Positions 1 to 9,655 of a stretch of DNA of 33,118 nt are shown here, one piece after another. The first letter of the stretch is position 1. The number at the start of each line of letters is the position of its first letter. The notes under the pieces were generated by a model. That model saw only the letters and a list, made by a program, of their open reading frames with translations. It had not been told where the DNA came from and made no database searches. Both the position numbers and the translations under genes were made by a program. This DNA is from Xenorhabdus griffiniae (GTDB taxonomy: Bacteria; Pseudomonadota; Gammaproteobacteria; Enterobacterales; Enterobacteriaceae): the NCBI RefSeq assembly GCF_015163655.1, contig NZ_JADEUF010000036.1, positions 1 through 33,118 of the forward strand. Direction: 5' to 3'.

Positions 1-85
1 TAGCCTTTTGTTCCTTTATTGCTCTTTGTTTCGCAACTTAAGGTTATAAAGGCAGGGCTATGTCATTTCAATTCACTATGTCATC

Positions 86-1147
86 TCATCTAGAAAGTCG
101 AGCATCGCGTTTAATTTGCTCTTTAAGGTTACGTTCTGATTGGATGGTTCGCTCCAGAAAGTTCTTAACGCGAATACTTTTCTGCGCCAGTTGGTTATTA
201 TCACGTGTCGCGGCAATTAACCGTTTACTCAATTCACGGTTATGCTCAATTTCTGCCTGAACTAACGAATTATCTTGGATATGTAAATTTTTACCATCCT
301 TAGTTTGTGCTTCTTTCGCGGTTTCTTCAGAAAGAATCAAACGCTTTCCACTCATCACATTTTGAATAAACTGAACATGACGTTCCAACTGCTCAATTTG
401 GAGAATCGTATAATCCCGTTGCCGTTGTAAAAGTGTTTGTAACTGAGTATTCGCTTGTAGAGATTCTCTTTGATATTCATTTTGCTGCGTCAGGAAAAGT
501 TGTTCTACTTGTAATAACTCTGTCCGAGTGAGACTCAATTCTGACTGCTCAGTCAAAGCATTATTGAGTTGGTTGCGGATCTGCTGCAATCTTTGCATAT
601 TACGGAATAGCACATTTTGCACGCGTTCTGGTTGAGTTTGCAGCCCAATCAACTGACTGTTGTAGCTGGCAAGATTTTCCTGTGCCCGCTGCAAGTTATA
701 CCATGTACTATTCAGTATCGATTCAAGTTGCTTTAAAGACTGTGTTTCCAGAGTCTGTCTATATGCGTCCTGCTGATCGTTATTTTTCAGATCCTCTAGT
801 TCAGTCGTAACCTGATGTGATTTTTGTGGCACATTTTGCACATTTTTCCTAAGCAGATCGAAATCCAGTTTCAGTTGATCTATTTTGTCAAAGAAAGAAA
901 GCGCCTTTTCCAAATCAGCTATCGATACCTTTTCTTCAACTGTATGTTCCTTACGTTCCGTCAGAATTTTAAGCTGATTTTGAATATTATTACGGGTTGG
1001 TACATCGCTGCCGGTAGCCGCATTGACCGAAAAAAAGAAAGGTGACAGGAGAAAAAACAGTATCGCGAAGAAACGTATAGCAGGGAATTTGTTACACAAA
1101 CTCCCCTTATTGAGAAAAACACCCAAATATTGGTTAACTGAAACCAT
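86..1147 (-). pseudogene. mscK: Truncated MscK (KefA) N-terminal periplasmic part
   Basis: MscK is a large inner-membrane mechanosensitive channel gated by tension and potassium, about 1120 residues in E. coli. Only 353 codons are open here. The product has a hydrophobic export signal near residues 25-44 (ending SVNA), then a Gln/Leu-rich coiled-coil region typical of the periplasmic domain. It stops at a TGA just after NLKEQI, where the homologue should continue into the rest of the periplasmic region, 11 membrane helices and the MscS-like pore. The 85 bases left of the stop show no continuation in any minus-strand frame that I can recognise. The place next to acrR and the strand match E. 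coli. I read it as a 3'-truncated remnant; a secreted stub is possible. Start codon uncertain. Confidence 0.7.
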
Positions 1148-1155
1148 GAACTCAT

Positions 1156-1326
1156 CTACTCATTATTTGCCACACCATTCACCAATGCCAGTTCGCTCGT
1201 TCCCCTGGCATCAGGGCTGGTTTTGCGCAATTTAACTTCAACACCTTGTGCTGTCAAAATTTCCAGCATTTGTTTTAAATTATAGCCTTCTTTAGGCGTT
1301 TGCCCGACCAAACCAGCGCCTGTTGC
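1156..1326 (-). pseudogene. Unidentified 3' gene remnant between acrR and mscK
   Basis: An open minus-strand stretch of 56 codons ends in TAG and is bounded upstream by an in-frame TAA. It has no convincing start or ribosome site. Its composition is protein-like, with pieces such as GLVGQTPKEGYNL, MLEILTAQGVEVKL and TSELALVNGVANNE, which suggests the C-terminal end of a lost gene. I do not recognise the family. It does not belong to acrR or mscK and is absent from the E. coli acrR-mscK gap as I recall it. Confidence 0.4.
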
Positions 1327-1355
1327 TTAGAATTTTAGTTCGCTGCGGGTTCCCT

Positions 1356-2006
1356 TCAAGATTCGTTTTCTTCAATGTTACGCAAATGATGGCTGTATTT
1401 AAGTGTGTCAATGAAACTATCCACCAAATGGGCGGATTGTTCTTGAATATTAAAACTGTCCGGTGAGAATGACCAGTTCTCAAATATCCCCGTCATCAAT
1501 GCTCTCAACATGATGGCAGAACGTCTGAAATCAAGATCATAGGGCAGTTCTCCAGATTGAATACAAGCAAGTAACATTTTTTCAATCTTCTTGTAATCAG
1601 AAATACATATCTCCCTAATATCTTCTACTAGTGGAGATATTTCTCCAACAAATTCACATTTATGGAAAAAAATTTCCATTAATTGACGAATCTGAGAATC
1701 ATCCCTCATCATTCTTAACACAGAAATTAATAAATATCTCAATGCAATAAGTGGATTATCAGGATATTTTGATTGATACTTTTTCTCTAGTTCGTCTATT
1801 TTATGCTCTGGCATTCTACAAACAACAGAAAGTAGATCTGTTTTATTTTTAAAGTGCCAGTAAATTGCTCCGCGCGTTACACCAGCGGCAGTTGCGATAT
1901 CGGATAGCGAGGTAGCAGAAACTCCACGCTCAGAAAAGGTCTTTATCGCAGCATCTATGATTTGCTGACGAGTTTGATTTGCTTGCTGTTTAGTTTTTCG
2001 TGCCAT
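1356..2006 (-). CDS. acrR: AcrR, TetR-family repressor of acrAB
   Basis: AcrR is a cytoplasmic dimeric TetR-type repressor that binds drugs and releases the acrAB promoter. The start is the ATG giving MARKTKQQANQTRQQI, the conserved AcrR N-terminus; an upstream in-frame ATG at 2105 would add 33 residues that run through the operator and is rejected. The product is 216 residues (E. coli 215). The helix-turn-helix lies around residues 28-50, with the highly conserved GVTRGAIYWHFKNKTDL. The C-terminal ligand domain is more diverged but keeps the FFHKCEFVGE segment. It is divergent from acrA, with an operator in the 142-bp gap, so it probably also represses itself. Confidence 0.96.
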   Translation of the reverse strand: MARKTKQQANQTRQQIIDAAIKTFSERGVSATSLSDIATAAGVTRGAIYWHFKNKTDLLSVVCRMPEHKIDELEKKYQSKYPDNPLIALRYLLISVLRMMRDDSQIRQLMEIFFHKCEFVGEISPLVEDIREICISDYKKIEKMLLACIQSGELPYDLDFRRSAIMLRALMTGIFENWSFSPDSFNIQEQSAHLVDSFIDTLKYSHHLRNIEENES

Positions 2007-2042
2007 TTTAGTGCCATAAACTTTGTTTTTGACGAAGGCTGA

Positions 2043-2072
2043 TTTACATACATTCATGTATGTTTGTACTAT
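2043..2072 (+). promoter_or_regulatory. acrAB promoter with overlapping AcrR operator
   Basis: A -35-like TTTACA (2043-2048) and a -10-like TACTAT (2067-2072) are 18 bases apart. The 24-bp segment 2045-2068 matches the E. coli AcrR operator as I recall it at about 20 of 24 positions. It contains a perfect dyad, ACATACA-TTCA-TGTATGT (2046-2063). A bound AcrR dimer would block the promoter. Promoter elements are inferred by similarity to E. coli. Confidence 0.85.
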
Positions 2073-2148
2073 AGCACCCATTAACCAACGAAGTAATGAT
2101 TTCACTTGTTAGATTAGCGAATCAACATTGAAAAATTGAGGTTTACTT

Positions 2149-3348
2149 ATGCGAAAGAACAGGGGAGTTTTGCCTCTGGCCACATTACTGGTAATTTCAG
2201 GCAGTTTCATTCTTTCAGGATGTGATGACAATAAAAATACACAGCAAGGAGCTGCTGGCCAGCATGTTCCTGAAGTGGGTATCGTAACGCTGAAGGCAGA
2301 ACCTCTAACGGTCATCACAGAATTACCCGGCCGTACATCGGCTTATCGTGTTGCCGAGGTTCGTCCCCAAGTCGGCGGCATCATACTAAAACGTAATTAT
2401 AAAGAAGGAAGTGATGTGGTTGCTGGTGAGTCGTTATACCAAATAGATCCCGCAACTTATCGAGCAGAATACAGTAAAGCCAAAGCAAGCTTAGCCAGAG
2501 CGCAAGCCAATGAGAATGTTTCCCGCTTAACCGTTGAACGTTATCAATCCTTGCTAGGCACACAATACGTGAGTAAGCAGGAATTTGATAAAGCAAATTC
2601 AGAATACGCTCAAGCAAAAGCAGATGTTCAGTCCTCTCAGGCTGCGTTGGAAAATGCCAGAATCAACTTGGCATATACCAAAGTAACCTCCCCTATTTCT
2701 GGGCGTGCGGGTAAGTCCACCGTCACAGAAGGAGCACTGGTTTCTGCCGGTCAGCCAACAGCTCTGACACTTGTTCAGCAGTTAGATCCTATTTATGTTG
2801 ATATCACGCAATCAAGTGATGACTATCTGCGATTCAAAAATGAAATTGCAAAAGGAACCGTTCAAAAAGAGAGCAAGAAAACCAAAATCCGCCTAATCAC
2901 TGACACCGGACAAGAATACAGTCAAGAAGGTTACCTTGAGTTTTCTGACGTAACGGTTGACGAAACAACAAGCTCCATCACTATGCGTGCCGTGTTCCCA
3001 AACCCGAATGAAGAATTACTGCCAGGTATGTTTGTGCGCACCAAGCTAGAAGAAGGTGTGCGCAAAAATGCGATCTTGGTTCCTCAGCAAGCTGTTACCA
3101 GAACACCTCGTGGTCAAGCAACCGCACTAATTGTAGATAAAGACAGCAAAGTAGAATTGCGCAATATCAACGCTACTCAGGCAATTGGTAATAAGTGGTT
3201 GGTGACAGAAGGTCTGAAAGCTGGAGATAGAGTAATCGTCACAGGATTGCAGAAAATAGCGCCGGGAATAACAGTCAAGCCAACGGAAACAGATTTGAAT
3301 GCTAATCCTACGGCTAATCAAGCTGAGTCTGCAAAAAAGCCTCAATAA
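2149..3348 (+). CDS. acrA: AcrA, periplasmic adaptor lipoprotein of the AcrAB-TolC pump
   Basis: AcrA bridges the inner-membrane transporter AcrB to the TolC outer-membrane channel. The 399-residue product (E. coli 397) starts with a lipoprotein signal ending in the lipobox LSGC, so Cys25 should be lipidated. The order is the usual one: first half of the lipoyl/beta-barrel part (TELPGRTSAYRVAEVRPQVG), the alpha-helical hairpin around residues 100-170 (ERYQSLLGTQYVSKQEFDKA), the returning lipoyl half (PISGRAGKS), beta-barrel and membrane-proximal domains. A GAGG ribosome site lies upstream of the ATG. acrB follows after 14 bases, so the two are one operon. No signs of decay. Confidence 0.98.
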   Translation: MRKNRGVLPLATLLVISGSFILSGCDDNKNTQQGAAGQHVPEVGIVTLKAEPLTVITELPGRTSAYRVAEVRPQVGGIILKRNYKEGSDVVAGESLYQIDPATYRAEYSKAKASLARAQANENVSRLTVERYQSLLGTQYVSKQEFDKANSEYAQAKADVQSSQAALENARINLAYTKVTSPISGRAGKSTVTEGALVSAGQPTALTLVQQLDPIYVDITQSSDDYLRFKNEIAKGTVQKESKKTKIRLITDTGQEYSQEGYLEFSDVTVDETTSSITMRAVFPNPNEELLPGMFVRTKLEEGVRKNAILVPQQAVTRTPRGQATALIVDKDSKVELRNINATQAIGNKWLVTEGLKAGDRVIVTGLQKIAPGITVKPTETDLNANPTANQAESAKKPQ

Positions 3349-3362
3349 GGAGTCGGTGATTC

Positions 3363-6300
3363 ATGCCTAAGTTTTTTATCGAACGGCCAATCTTTGCATG
3401 GGTAATTGCGATTATCACTATGCTATCTGGCTTGCTGGCAATCATGAAATTACCCGTGGAGCAATATCCCGCTATTGCACCACCTGTGATTTCCATTTCA
3501 GCAGCTTATCCAGGAGCGGATGCGACAACAGTGCAAAACACGGTAACACAGGTTATCGAACAAAACATGAACGGCATCGATAATCTCGTGTACATGTCTT
3601 CCAGCAGCGATTCTGCAGGACACATGAATATCATGCTGACCTTTGAAGCAGGCACCGATCCAGATATTGCACAAGTTCAGGTGCAAAATAAACTGCAATT
3701 GGCAATGCCGCTATTGCCTCAAGAAGTTCAGCAACAAGGTGTTCGTGTTGATAAAACCACCAGTTCATTTTTGATGGTAGCAGGTTTCATCTCTCAAGAT
3801 GGTTCCATGACCCAAGATGATATCGCTGATTATATCGGGGGCAGCGTCAAAGATAACTTGAGCCGTGTTACGGGTGTGGGTGAAACAATGCTCTTCGGTA
3901 CGCAGTACGCCATGCGTATCTGGCTTAACCCTGACAAATTGCTCAACTATAAAATCACTACTCAGGATGTTATCAGTGCAATTAAGGCGCAGAATAATCA
4001 GGTCGCAGCGGGGCAATTAGGAGGAACACCGCCAGTTCCAGGCCAGCGTTTAAATGCTTCGATCATCGCGCAAACTCGCCTGAATTCGGCAGAAGAATTT
4101 GGCAAAATTTTGCTGCGCATGAATCCCGATGGATCACAAATTCGCTTGCATGATGTCGCTACCATCCAATTAGGTGCGGAAAATTACAGTAGCATTGGTC
4201 GCTTCAATGGCAAACCGGCAGCAGGAATTGGTATCAAACTGGCAACTGATGCCAACGCCTTAAATACTTCCAAAGCCGTTAAAGAAGCACTGGCTGAGAT
4301 GAAACCTTTCTTCCCGCATGGGTTAACTGTTGTCTATCCCTATGACACCACACCATTCGTTAAAATATCTATTTTCGAAGTGGTGAAAACATTGACAGAA
4401 GCTATTCTGTTAGTGTTTATCGTCATGTATTTGTTCCTGCAAAACTTCCGAGCTACCTTTATCCCAACGATTGCGGTTCCGGTTGTACTGCTTGGTACAT
4501 TTGCCATTCTTGCTGCGTTTGGTTATTCCATCAATACATTGACCATGTTCGCGATGGTACTTGCCATAGGTCTGCTCGTGGATGATGCCATTGTTGTAGT
4601 GGAAAACGTCGAACGAATTATGCAGGAAGAGGGGCTATCACCGAAAGAAGCCACCAAAAAATCAATGGGGCAGATCCAAGGCGCTCTGGTCGGTATCGCA
4701 CTGGTGCTTTCCGCTGTATTTGTACCAATGGCATTCTTCGGCGGCTCAACAGGCGCGATTTATCGCCAATTCTCAATCACGATCGTTTCAGCAATGATAT
4801 TGTCGGTGCTGGTGGCATTAATCCTGACTCCAGCATTGTGTGCAACGATGCTCAAGCCTGTTGCCAAAGGCGGCCATGGAACTCACACCGGATTCTTTGG
4901 TTGGTTTAACAATCTGTTTGAAAAGAGCACGCATCATTATACTGATAGTATCGGCCGGATGTTACGTGGTACAGGGCGTTACTTGGTGATTTATGTCATG
5001 TTGATCGGTGGTATGGCCTGGATATTTAAGAATCTGCCATCCTCTTTCTTGCCAGAAGAAGACCAGGGGGTTTTACTGGCAATGGTCCAATTACCACCTG
5101 GCTCAACTCAGGAACAGACACAAAAAGTATTGAATGAGATCAATGACTATTTCTATACCAAAGAAAAAGATGTTGTTAAATCTGTATTTACAGTTAACGG
5201 CTTTGGTTTTAGTGGTCAAGGGCAAAATACTGGTCTGGCATTTATCAGCTTAAAAGATTGGGAACTACGCAAGGATTCGAAAGATAAGGTTCCGGCCATT
5301 GTTGCTCGAGCGAATGCGAATTTTGCTCAAATCAAGGAAGCTCTCGTCTTTGCGTTCAATATTCCTTCAATTGTGGAACTTGGCTCTGCCAGCGGATTTG
5401 ACTTCCAATTGATTGATAAAGGGAATCTGGGGCATACAGCACTGACAGAAGCGCGTAATCAATTGCTTGGTATGGTTGCACAACACCCAGAAATGCTGAC
5501 GAGTGTTCGCCCCAATGGGCAAAATGACACACAACAATATCGCGTTTATATCGATAAGGAAAAAGCAGAAGCTTTGGCTGTATCCACAACAAATATCAAC
5601 TCAACCCTGAGCACGATGTTTGGCGGTGTTTACGTCAATGACTTTATCGACCGCGGTCGAGTCAAAAAAGTCTATATTCAAGCTGATGCCCCTTACCGCA
5701 TGTTACCAAGCGATATCAGCAAGTTGTATGTTCGTAACTATCATGGGGAAATGGTGCCGTTTTCTGCATTCATAGATGCATCGAAAGAACCTTGGATTTA
5801 TGGTTCACCACGTCTGGAACGCTACAACGGTCTTCCTTCTATGGAAATTGTGGGCGAAGCAGCACCTGGTCAAAGTACCGGTGACGCCATGGCTCTTATG
5901 GAGCAACTGGCATCACAATTACCGCCAGGAATTGGTTATGACTGGACCGGAATGTCTTATCAAGAACGTCTATCCGGTAATCAGGCTCCTGCTCTGTATG
6001 CGCTGTCATTGATTGTTGTATTCCTTTGTCTGGCAGCATTATATGAAAGCTGGTCTGTTCCGTTCTCAGTCATGCTAGTCGTCCCTCTGGGGGTTATCGG
6101 TGCATTACTGGCAACATCAATACGTGGACTGGACAACGACGTTTACTTTAAGGTGGGCTTATTGACGACCATCGGGTTGTCTGCGAAAAACGCCATCCTT
6201 ATCGTCGAGTTCGCCAAGGATTTGATAGAAAAAGAAGGCAAGGGATTAATAGAAGCAACGCTTGAAGCAGCCAGAATGCGCTTACGCCCAATTCTGATGA

Positions 6301-6512
6301 CTTCTTTAGCCTTCATGCTTGGTGTTATGCCTCTGGTATTGAGCAATGGTGCCGGTTCAGGTGCACAAAATGCTGTAGGAACGGGAGTATTGGGAGGAAT
6401 GATCGCAGCTACATCGTTAGCAATTTATTTCGTCCCTGTATTTTTCGTTGTCATTAAGCGGCGGTTTACGAAAAAAAATGAGGAGCTTGAACACATTTCA
6501 CCCCCTCACTAA
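3363..6512 (+). CDS. acrB: AcrB, RND multidrug efflux transporter
   Basis: AcrB is the proton-driven inner-membrane RND trimer that captures drugs, dyes, bile salts and detergents and passes them to TolC through AcrA. The product has 1049 residues, the same as E. coli, with no gaps I noticed. The first membrane helix follows [13 protein letters not shown]. The proton-relay Asp pair (D407/D408 in E. coli) is in [16 protein letters not shown], and the partner Lys (K940) in [16 protein letters not shown]. Other RND signatures present are [20 protein letters not shown] and [11 protein letters not shown]. It ends in a hydrophilic tail and is followed within 12 bases by a strong terminator. Confidence 0.98.
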   Translation: MPKFFIERPIFAWVIAIITMLSGLLAIMKLPVEQYPAIAPPVISISAAYPGADATTVQNTVTQVIEQNMNGIDNLVYMSSSSDSAGHMNIMLTFEAGTDPDIAQVQVQNKLQLAMPLLPQEVQQQGVRVDKTTSSFLMVAGFISQDGSMTQDDIADYIGGSVKDNLSRVTGVGETMLFGTQYAMRIWLNPDKLLNYKITTQDVISAIKAQNNQVAAGQLGGTPPVPGQRLNASIIAQTRLNSAEEFGKILLRMNPDGSQIRLHDVATIQLGAENYSSIGRFNGKPAAGIGIKLATDANALNTSKAVKEALAEMKPFFPHGLTVVYPYDTTPFVKISIFEVVKTLTEAILLVFIVMYLFLQNFRATFIPTIAVPVVLLGTFAILAAFGYSINTLTMFAMVLAIGLLVDDAIVVVENVERIMQEEGLSPKEATKKSMGQIQGALVGIALVLSAVFVPMAFFGGSTGAIYRQFSITIVSAMILSVLVALILTPALCATMLKPVAKGGHGTHTGFFGWFNNLFEKSTHHYTDSIGRMLRGTGRYLVIYVMLIGGMAWIFKNLPSSFLPEEDQGVLLAMVQLPPGSTQEQTQKVLNEINDYFYTKEKDVVKSVFTVNGFGFSGQGQNTGLAFISLKDWELRKDSKDKVPAIVARANANFAQIKEALVFAFNIPSIVELGSASGFDFQLIDKGNLGHTALTEARNQLLGMVAQHPEMLTSVRPNGQNDTQQYRVYIDKEKAEALAVSTTNINSTLSTMFGGVYVNDFIDRGRVKKVYIQADAPYRMLPSDISKLYVRNYHGEMVPFSAFIDASKEPWIYGSPRLERYNGLPSMEIVGEAAPGQSTGDAMALMEQLASQLPPGIGYDWTGMSYQERLSGNQAPALYALSLIVVFLCLAALYESWSVPFSVMLVVPLGVIGALLATSIRGLDNDVYFKVGLLTTIGLSAKNAILIVEFAKDLIEKEGKGLIEATLEAARMRLRPILMTSLAFMLGVMPLVLSNGAGSGAQNAVGTGVLGGMIAATSLAIYFVPVFFVVIKRRFTKKNEELEHISPPH

Positions 6513-6523
6513 GTTCAGTTATG

Positions 6524-6553
6524 TTAAAAAGGCCACTGATGTGGCCTTTTTAA
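6524..6553 (+). terminator. Intrinsic terminator after acrB
   Basis: A perfect 13-bp stem (TTAAAAAGGCCAC paired with GTGGCCTTTTTAA) with loop TGAT lies 11 bases after the acrB stop. Its A and T flanks make it potentially active on both strands, but only acrAB runs into it. Confidence 0.9.
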
Positions 6554-7147
6554 CGGGTAGAAACGCCTTCAAACAGCAAATTACAAGATGACAATATCTG
6601 CGTTAAAATTCATTCATAGTCTAATTAAAATAAATACTTATGAATAAAAAAGTCGGTTTAAAAGACACCATTTTCTGTTTTTTATAATAAATAGAAGATA
6701 AGTTGGTAACTTTCCTTGTTTTTCTCTTGATTACACCTTTAATGGTAAAAAGTGTTCCATCTCGATGGTGACATATGTAATAATGACGCTATATTGCTTT
6801 TGAAAGTCTCAATACAATCGCCTATAATGATTGCTGCTATTGCTACAGCATCTACTGTATTAGTATAATTTAATATATTTCACAGCATATGTGGATATGG
6901 CTATCCTTCATAGTAGAATGCTAGTGCTTGCCAGAAATGGGGCTTAGCCGGAATTTAGTGTTTTTGTCATAACTAAACGTAAATGAGCTATTGTTAAAAA
7001 ACTAGTTAGCAGACAGGTAAAATAGAGTATTAACATTAATAAATAATAATCATGTTTTGATAGGCTCTATTCTAAAAGAATGACTATAATAATTAGCATG
7101 TATAAGCTTTAGTTCAAATAAGCTGTGAGTCGTTTACGGGGGTGATT
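6554..7147. other. Gene-free AT-rich intergenic region before tomB
   Basis: About 590 bases hold no credible ORF on either strand. The DNA is very AT-rich and contains many possible -10 hexamers, especially from about 6850 to 7100. It should contain the tomB-hha promoter. E. coli has a gap of similar size at this place. I see no RNA gene or repeat in it. Confidence 0.6.
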
Positions 7148-7516
7148 ATGGATGAATATTCACCAAGAAGATATGATATTGCTGAATTAAAATACTTATG
7201 CGAAAATTTAATTCATGAGGCTTTTTCCGTCCTGAATCGCACTGATAATCATTGGATTCACGACCTGACCTCTGAGAAAAGTTTAAAACTAAACGAATTG
7301 ATTGAACACATTGCAGCTTTTGTTTGGAGCTTTAAAATTAAATACTCAGACAACCACGCGCTGAGCACCTTAATTGATGGCTATCTTGATGAAACATATA
7401 ATTTGTTTGGAAGTGATAAGATAAGCTTTCTTGAGCTTACAAAATGGCAAAAAACAAACGAACACTTAACTAACGTTCTGTTACATGATTTGAACGCTTC
7501 TCTAAGTAAAATCTGA
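7148..7516 (+). CDS. tomB: TomB (YbaJ), partner/antitoxin of Hha
   Basis: TomB is the small acidic partner that attenuates Hha toxicity and affects biofilm formation. The start chosen is the ATG giving MDEYSPRRYDIAELKYLCE, matching E. coli TomB; a GTG two codons upstream is in frame but sits in the GGGGGTG ribosome site. The protein has 122 residues. The best conserved core is LKLNELIEHIAAF with KIKYSDN, followed by DGYLDETYNLF. The C-terminal 30 residues diverge from E. coli. It precedes hha by 48 bases on the same strand, the usual toxin-antitoxin-like arrangement. Confidence 0.93.
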   Translation: MDEYSPRRYDIAELKYLCENLIHEAFSVLNRTDNHWIHDLTSEKSLKLNELIEHIAAFVWSFKIKYSDNHALSTLIDGYLDETYNLFGSDKISFLELTKWQKTNEHLTNVLLHDLNASLSKI

Positions 7517-7564
7517 TAAATATATTTCTAACTATTTTTCTATACCAAATAAGATAAGGCGATT

Positions 7565-7768
7565 ATGACTAAAACTGACTATCTGATGCGTTTAAGAAAA
7601 TGCACTTCTATTGAAACACTGGAACGCGTAATTGAAAAAAATAAATATGAGCTTTCGGAAGATGAACTTGAATTGTTCTACTCCGCAGCTGATCACCGTT
7701 TGGCTGAACTTACCATGAATAAACTCTATGATAAAATCCCATCATCTGTTTGGAAATTTGTCCGCTAA
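7565..7768 (+). CDS. hha: Hha, H-NS-interacting regulator
   Basis: Hha is a small protein of the Hha/YmoA family that binds H-NS and StpA and strengthens silencing of horizontally acquired and virulence genes. The product has 67 residues (E. coli 72; the first five residues are absent). It is nearly identical over the core: [27 protein letters not shown], and [19 protein letters not shown], ending in [15 protein letters not shown] upstream is a weak ribosome site. It is probably co-transcribed with tomB. Confidence 0.97.
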   Translation: MTKTDYLMRLRKCTSIETLERVIEKNKYELSEDELELFYSAADHRLAELTMNKLYDKIPSSVWKFVR

Positions 7769-7848
7769 GCTGTAATGTTCAGATAGAAAGTGACTTGAGC
7801 CGGTAGCTATTATCGGCTGACAGTATAATCTTATGATGAACTTGGAAT

Positions 7849-7962
7849 TGGTGAGGGCTCTGCCAGCTACATCCCGGCACACGCATCCCTTGCTATGGCT
7901 GCTTCTTTCCAGACCTGACCAAGTTAACAAGTTAGCATTGCGGGAGAACCAACAGAGCCCCC
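7849..7962 (-). ncRNA. ffs: 4.5S RNA of the signal recognition particle
   Basis: On the minus strand the RNA begins GGGGGCTCTGTTGGTTCTCC and ends near CAGAGCCCTCACC, forming the long terminal stem of 4.5S RNA. The conserved Ffh-binding segment GGTCAGGTCTGGAAAGAAGC contains the GGAA tetraloop and the asymmetric internal loop. Compared with E. coli, the pair closing the tetraloop is U-A instead of C-G, a compensatory change that supports the fold. GTGCCGGGATGTAGCTGGCA is also conserved. Length about 114 nt as in E. coli; ends are placed by analogy. A -10-like TAACAT lies just upstream (plus-strand 7967-7972). Confidence 0.95.
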
Positions 7963-8274
7963 ATTGATGTTAGCTTCAAATTTCGAAGCGGCGGCCATTA
8001 TCTTCCAAACATTATGAAATAGCAAGGCAACTTCATTTGAATGCTGCTTTATTGTTCATGGCGTTGTAAAAAACATCAAAATTTTAATAAATTTACTTAA
8101 CAGAATACCTTTAGCATTTTTTTCAAGCGATAACTCACAGTAGACGAACAGCAAGCAGGTGCAACGATAGATATATTTAATAACACTAATGAATCATCGC
8201 CACATAATTTCACAACTTCAACCTACGTTAAATAACAATTTCCCTACCCTTAGCATTTAAAATAAAAATAATTA

Positions 8275-8380
8275 TATGCCAATCCAACTGCAAGTTGCAG
8301 CTTGTAAATCAATGCGATTGTTTATCTCTCCCCGTGTAGCGGGGGAGATATAAGACGCATCTTGAAAGGCGTTTGGTATA
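8275..8380 (-). repeat. MITE-like palindromic element, copy 1 (inverted)
   Basis: A 106-bp element reads on the minus strand TATACCAAACGCC... and ends with GCAAGTTGCAG...GGCATA on that strand. Its ends carry the same inverted repeats as copies 2 and 3 but with more substitutions. It lies in the opposite orientation and abuts copy 2, sharing one TA dinucleotide (8379-8380). No coding capacity. Confidence 0.65.
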
Positions 8381-8483
8381 TACCATTCTAACTTCAAGGT
8401 GCGTGTGATGTCTCCCCATGAAGCAGGAAGACATCAAGTTTCATATAGTGTTATAAATTGCAACTTGAAGTTTAATGTGCATA
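8379..8483 (+). repeat. MITE-like palindromic element, copy 2
   Basis: A 105-bp element begins TATACCATTCTAACTTCAAG and ends CAACTTGAAGTTTAATGTGC plus ATA. The terminal ~24 bases are inverted repeats of each other. The centre (TCAAGTTTCATATAGTGTT) is shared almost base for base with copy 3. Confidence 0.8.
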
Positions 8484-8653
8484 CAAATAAAAAGATAAAC
8501 CTACAAAACAATACATTCGCATTATTTGATAAACATTGATGAAATTAACAGTGATAATTCACATCTAAAATAAAAACTCATGGATAATTTTATTTACAAC
8601 TTAATCCATTTATTTTCAAATAAATAAAAACTTACTATCCATAATCTTTCATT

Positions 8654-8759
8654 TATACCAATCTAACTTCAAGATGCGTGTGATTTTTCCCCACGAAGCG
8701 CGGGAGACATCAAGTTTCATATAGTGTTGTAAATTGCAACTTGAAGTTTAATGCGTATA
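8654..8759 (+). repeat. MITE-like palindromic element, copy 3
   Basis: A 106-bp element begins TATACCAATCTAACTTCAAG and ends CAACTTGAAGTTTAATGCGT plus ATA. It differs from copy 2 by a few substitutions and one 1-base indel. TATA sits at both ends, which is compatible with TA target duplication as made by IS630/mariner-type transposases. The element ends 34 bases before the tesB start. Confidence 0.8.
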
Positions 8760-8793
8760 TATTTTTCAAATGCTCTAAGAGTAAAGGCACGTT

Positions 8794-9648
8794 ATGAGTC
8801 AAGCATTACAAAACTTAATTAACTTGATACATTTAGAAAAAATAGAAGAAGGTATTTACCGAGGACAAAGTGAAGACTTAGGATTTCCTCAAGTTTTCGG
8901 TGGTCAAGTCATAGGCCAGGCGCTATATGCAGCAAAACAAACCGTTGCGGATGATAGAATGATCCACTCCTTTCATAGCTATTTTCTACGTCCAGGTGAT
9001 AGCCATAAGCCCATCATTTACGATATTGAAGTATTGCGTGATGGAAAAAGTTTCAGTGCCCGCCGCGTCAGCGCAATACAAAATGGTCATCCTATCTTCT
9101 ACATGACCGCGTCCTTTCAAGGACATGAAGAAAGTTTTGAACACCAAAATACTATGCCCCTGGTCCCTTCTCCCGAAGAGTTAGATTCCCAAGACGAAAT
9201 TGTAAAAAAAATGGCTAGCTCACTCCCGGCAAAATTTAAAAAAGTTTTTTCCACGCCCCCCTTGGAGATGAAATTCGTTCCTCTTCAGAACCTACCTAAT
9301 CATTCATCCCCAGTCCCTATGCGTTATGTTTGGTTCCGTAGCAACGGAAAAATGCCAGAAGATCCCGTCATTCATCATTGTTTGCTGGGCTATGCGTCAG
9401 ATTTCAATTTCCTACCCACGGCACTACAACCCCATGGCGTAAAGTTCATGGCGGAAAATATGCAAATAGCCACGATTGATCACTCAATGTGGTATCACCG
9501 TCCTTTCAATATGGATGACTGGTTACTCTATTCAATCGAAAGCCCATCAGCATCAGGAGCGCGTGGTTTTGTCCGTGGGCATATCTATAACCGTGCGGGC
9601 GTGCTTATTGCTTCTGCGGTTCAGGAGGGCGTAATCCGTAAGTTATGA
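8794..9648 (+). CDS. tesB: Acyl-CoA thioesterase II
   Basis: TesB is a cytoplasmic double-hotdog enzyme that hydrolyses medium- and long-chain acyl-CoA to free fatty acid and CoA. The product is 284 residues (E. coli 286) and colinear. By alignment with the E. coli residues Asp204, Thr228 and Gln278, the catalytic triad is Asp203 (GYASDFNF), Thr227 (IATIDHSMW) and Gln277 (AVQEG). The N-terminal hotdog keeps [13 protein letters not shown] and [10 protein letters not shown]. Residues 125-175, the inter-domain linker, are the least conserved. The gene is alone on its strand and meets amtB tail to tail. Confidence 0.97.
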   Translation: MSQALQNLINLIHLEKIEEGIYRGQSEDLGFPQVFGGQVIGQALYAAKQTVADDRMIHSFHSYFLRPGDSHKPIIYDIEVLRDGKSFSARRVSAIQNGHPIFYMTASFQGHEESFEHQNTMPLVPSPEELDSQDEIVKKMASSLPAKFKKVFSTPPLEMKFVPLQNLPNHSSPVPMRYVWFRSNGKMPEDPVIHHCLLGYASDFNFLPTALQPHGVKFMAENMQIATIDHSMWYHRPFNMDDWLLYSIESPSASGARGFVRGHIYNRAGVLIASAVQEGVIRKL

Positions 9649-9655
9649 TGAATTC

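Larger units (their letters stand above)
7963..8793. other. Long non-coding region with MITE-like repeats
   Basis: Roughly 830 AT-rich bases separate ffs from tesB and contain no credible ORF. A short palindrome (GCTTC-AAATTTC-GAAGC, 7973-7989) lies just upstream of ffs. Three repeat copies fill 8275-8483 and 8654-8759. The rest (7990-8274 and 8484-8653) shows no structure that I can name. In E. coli this place holds ybaY and ybaZ, which are missing here. Confidence 0.6.

Noticed and set aside
8275-8759. CRISPR array
   Set aside because: The repeats are three ~106-bp palindromic elements in mixed orientation with unequal spacing, not short repeats with uniform spacers. No CRISPR array was seen anywhere.
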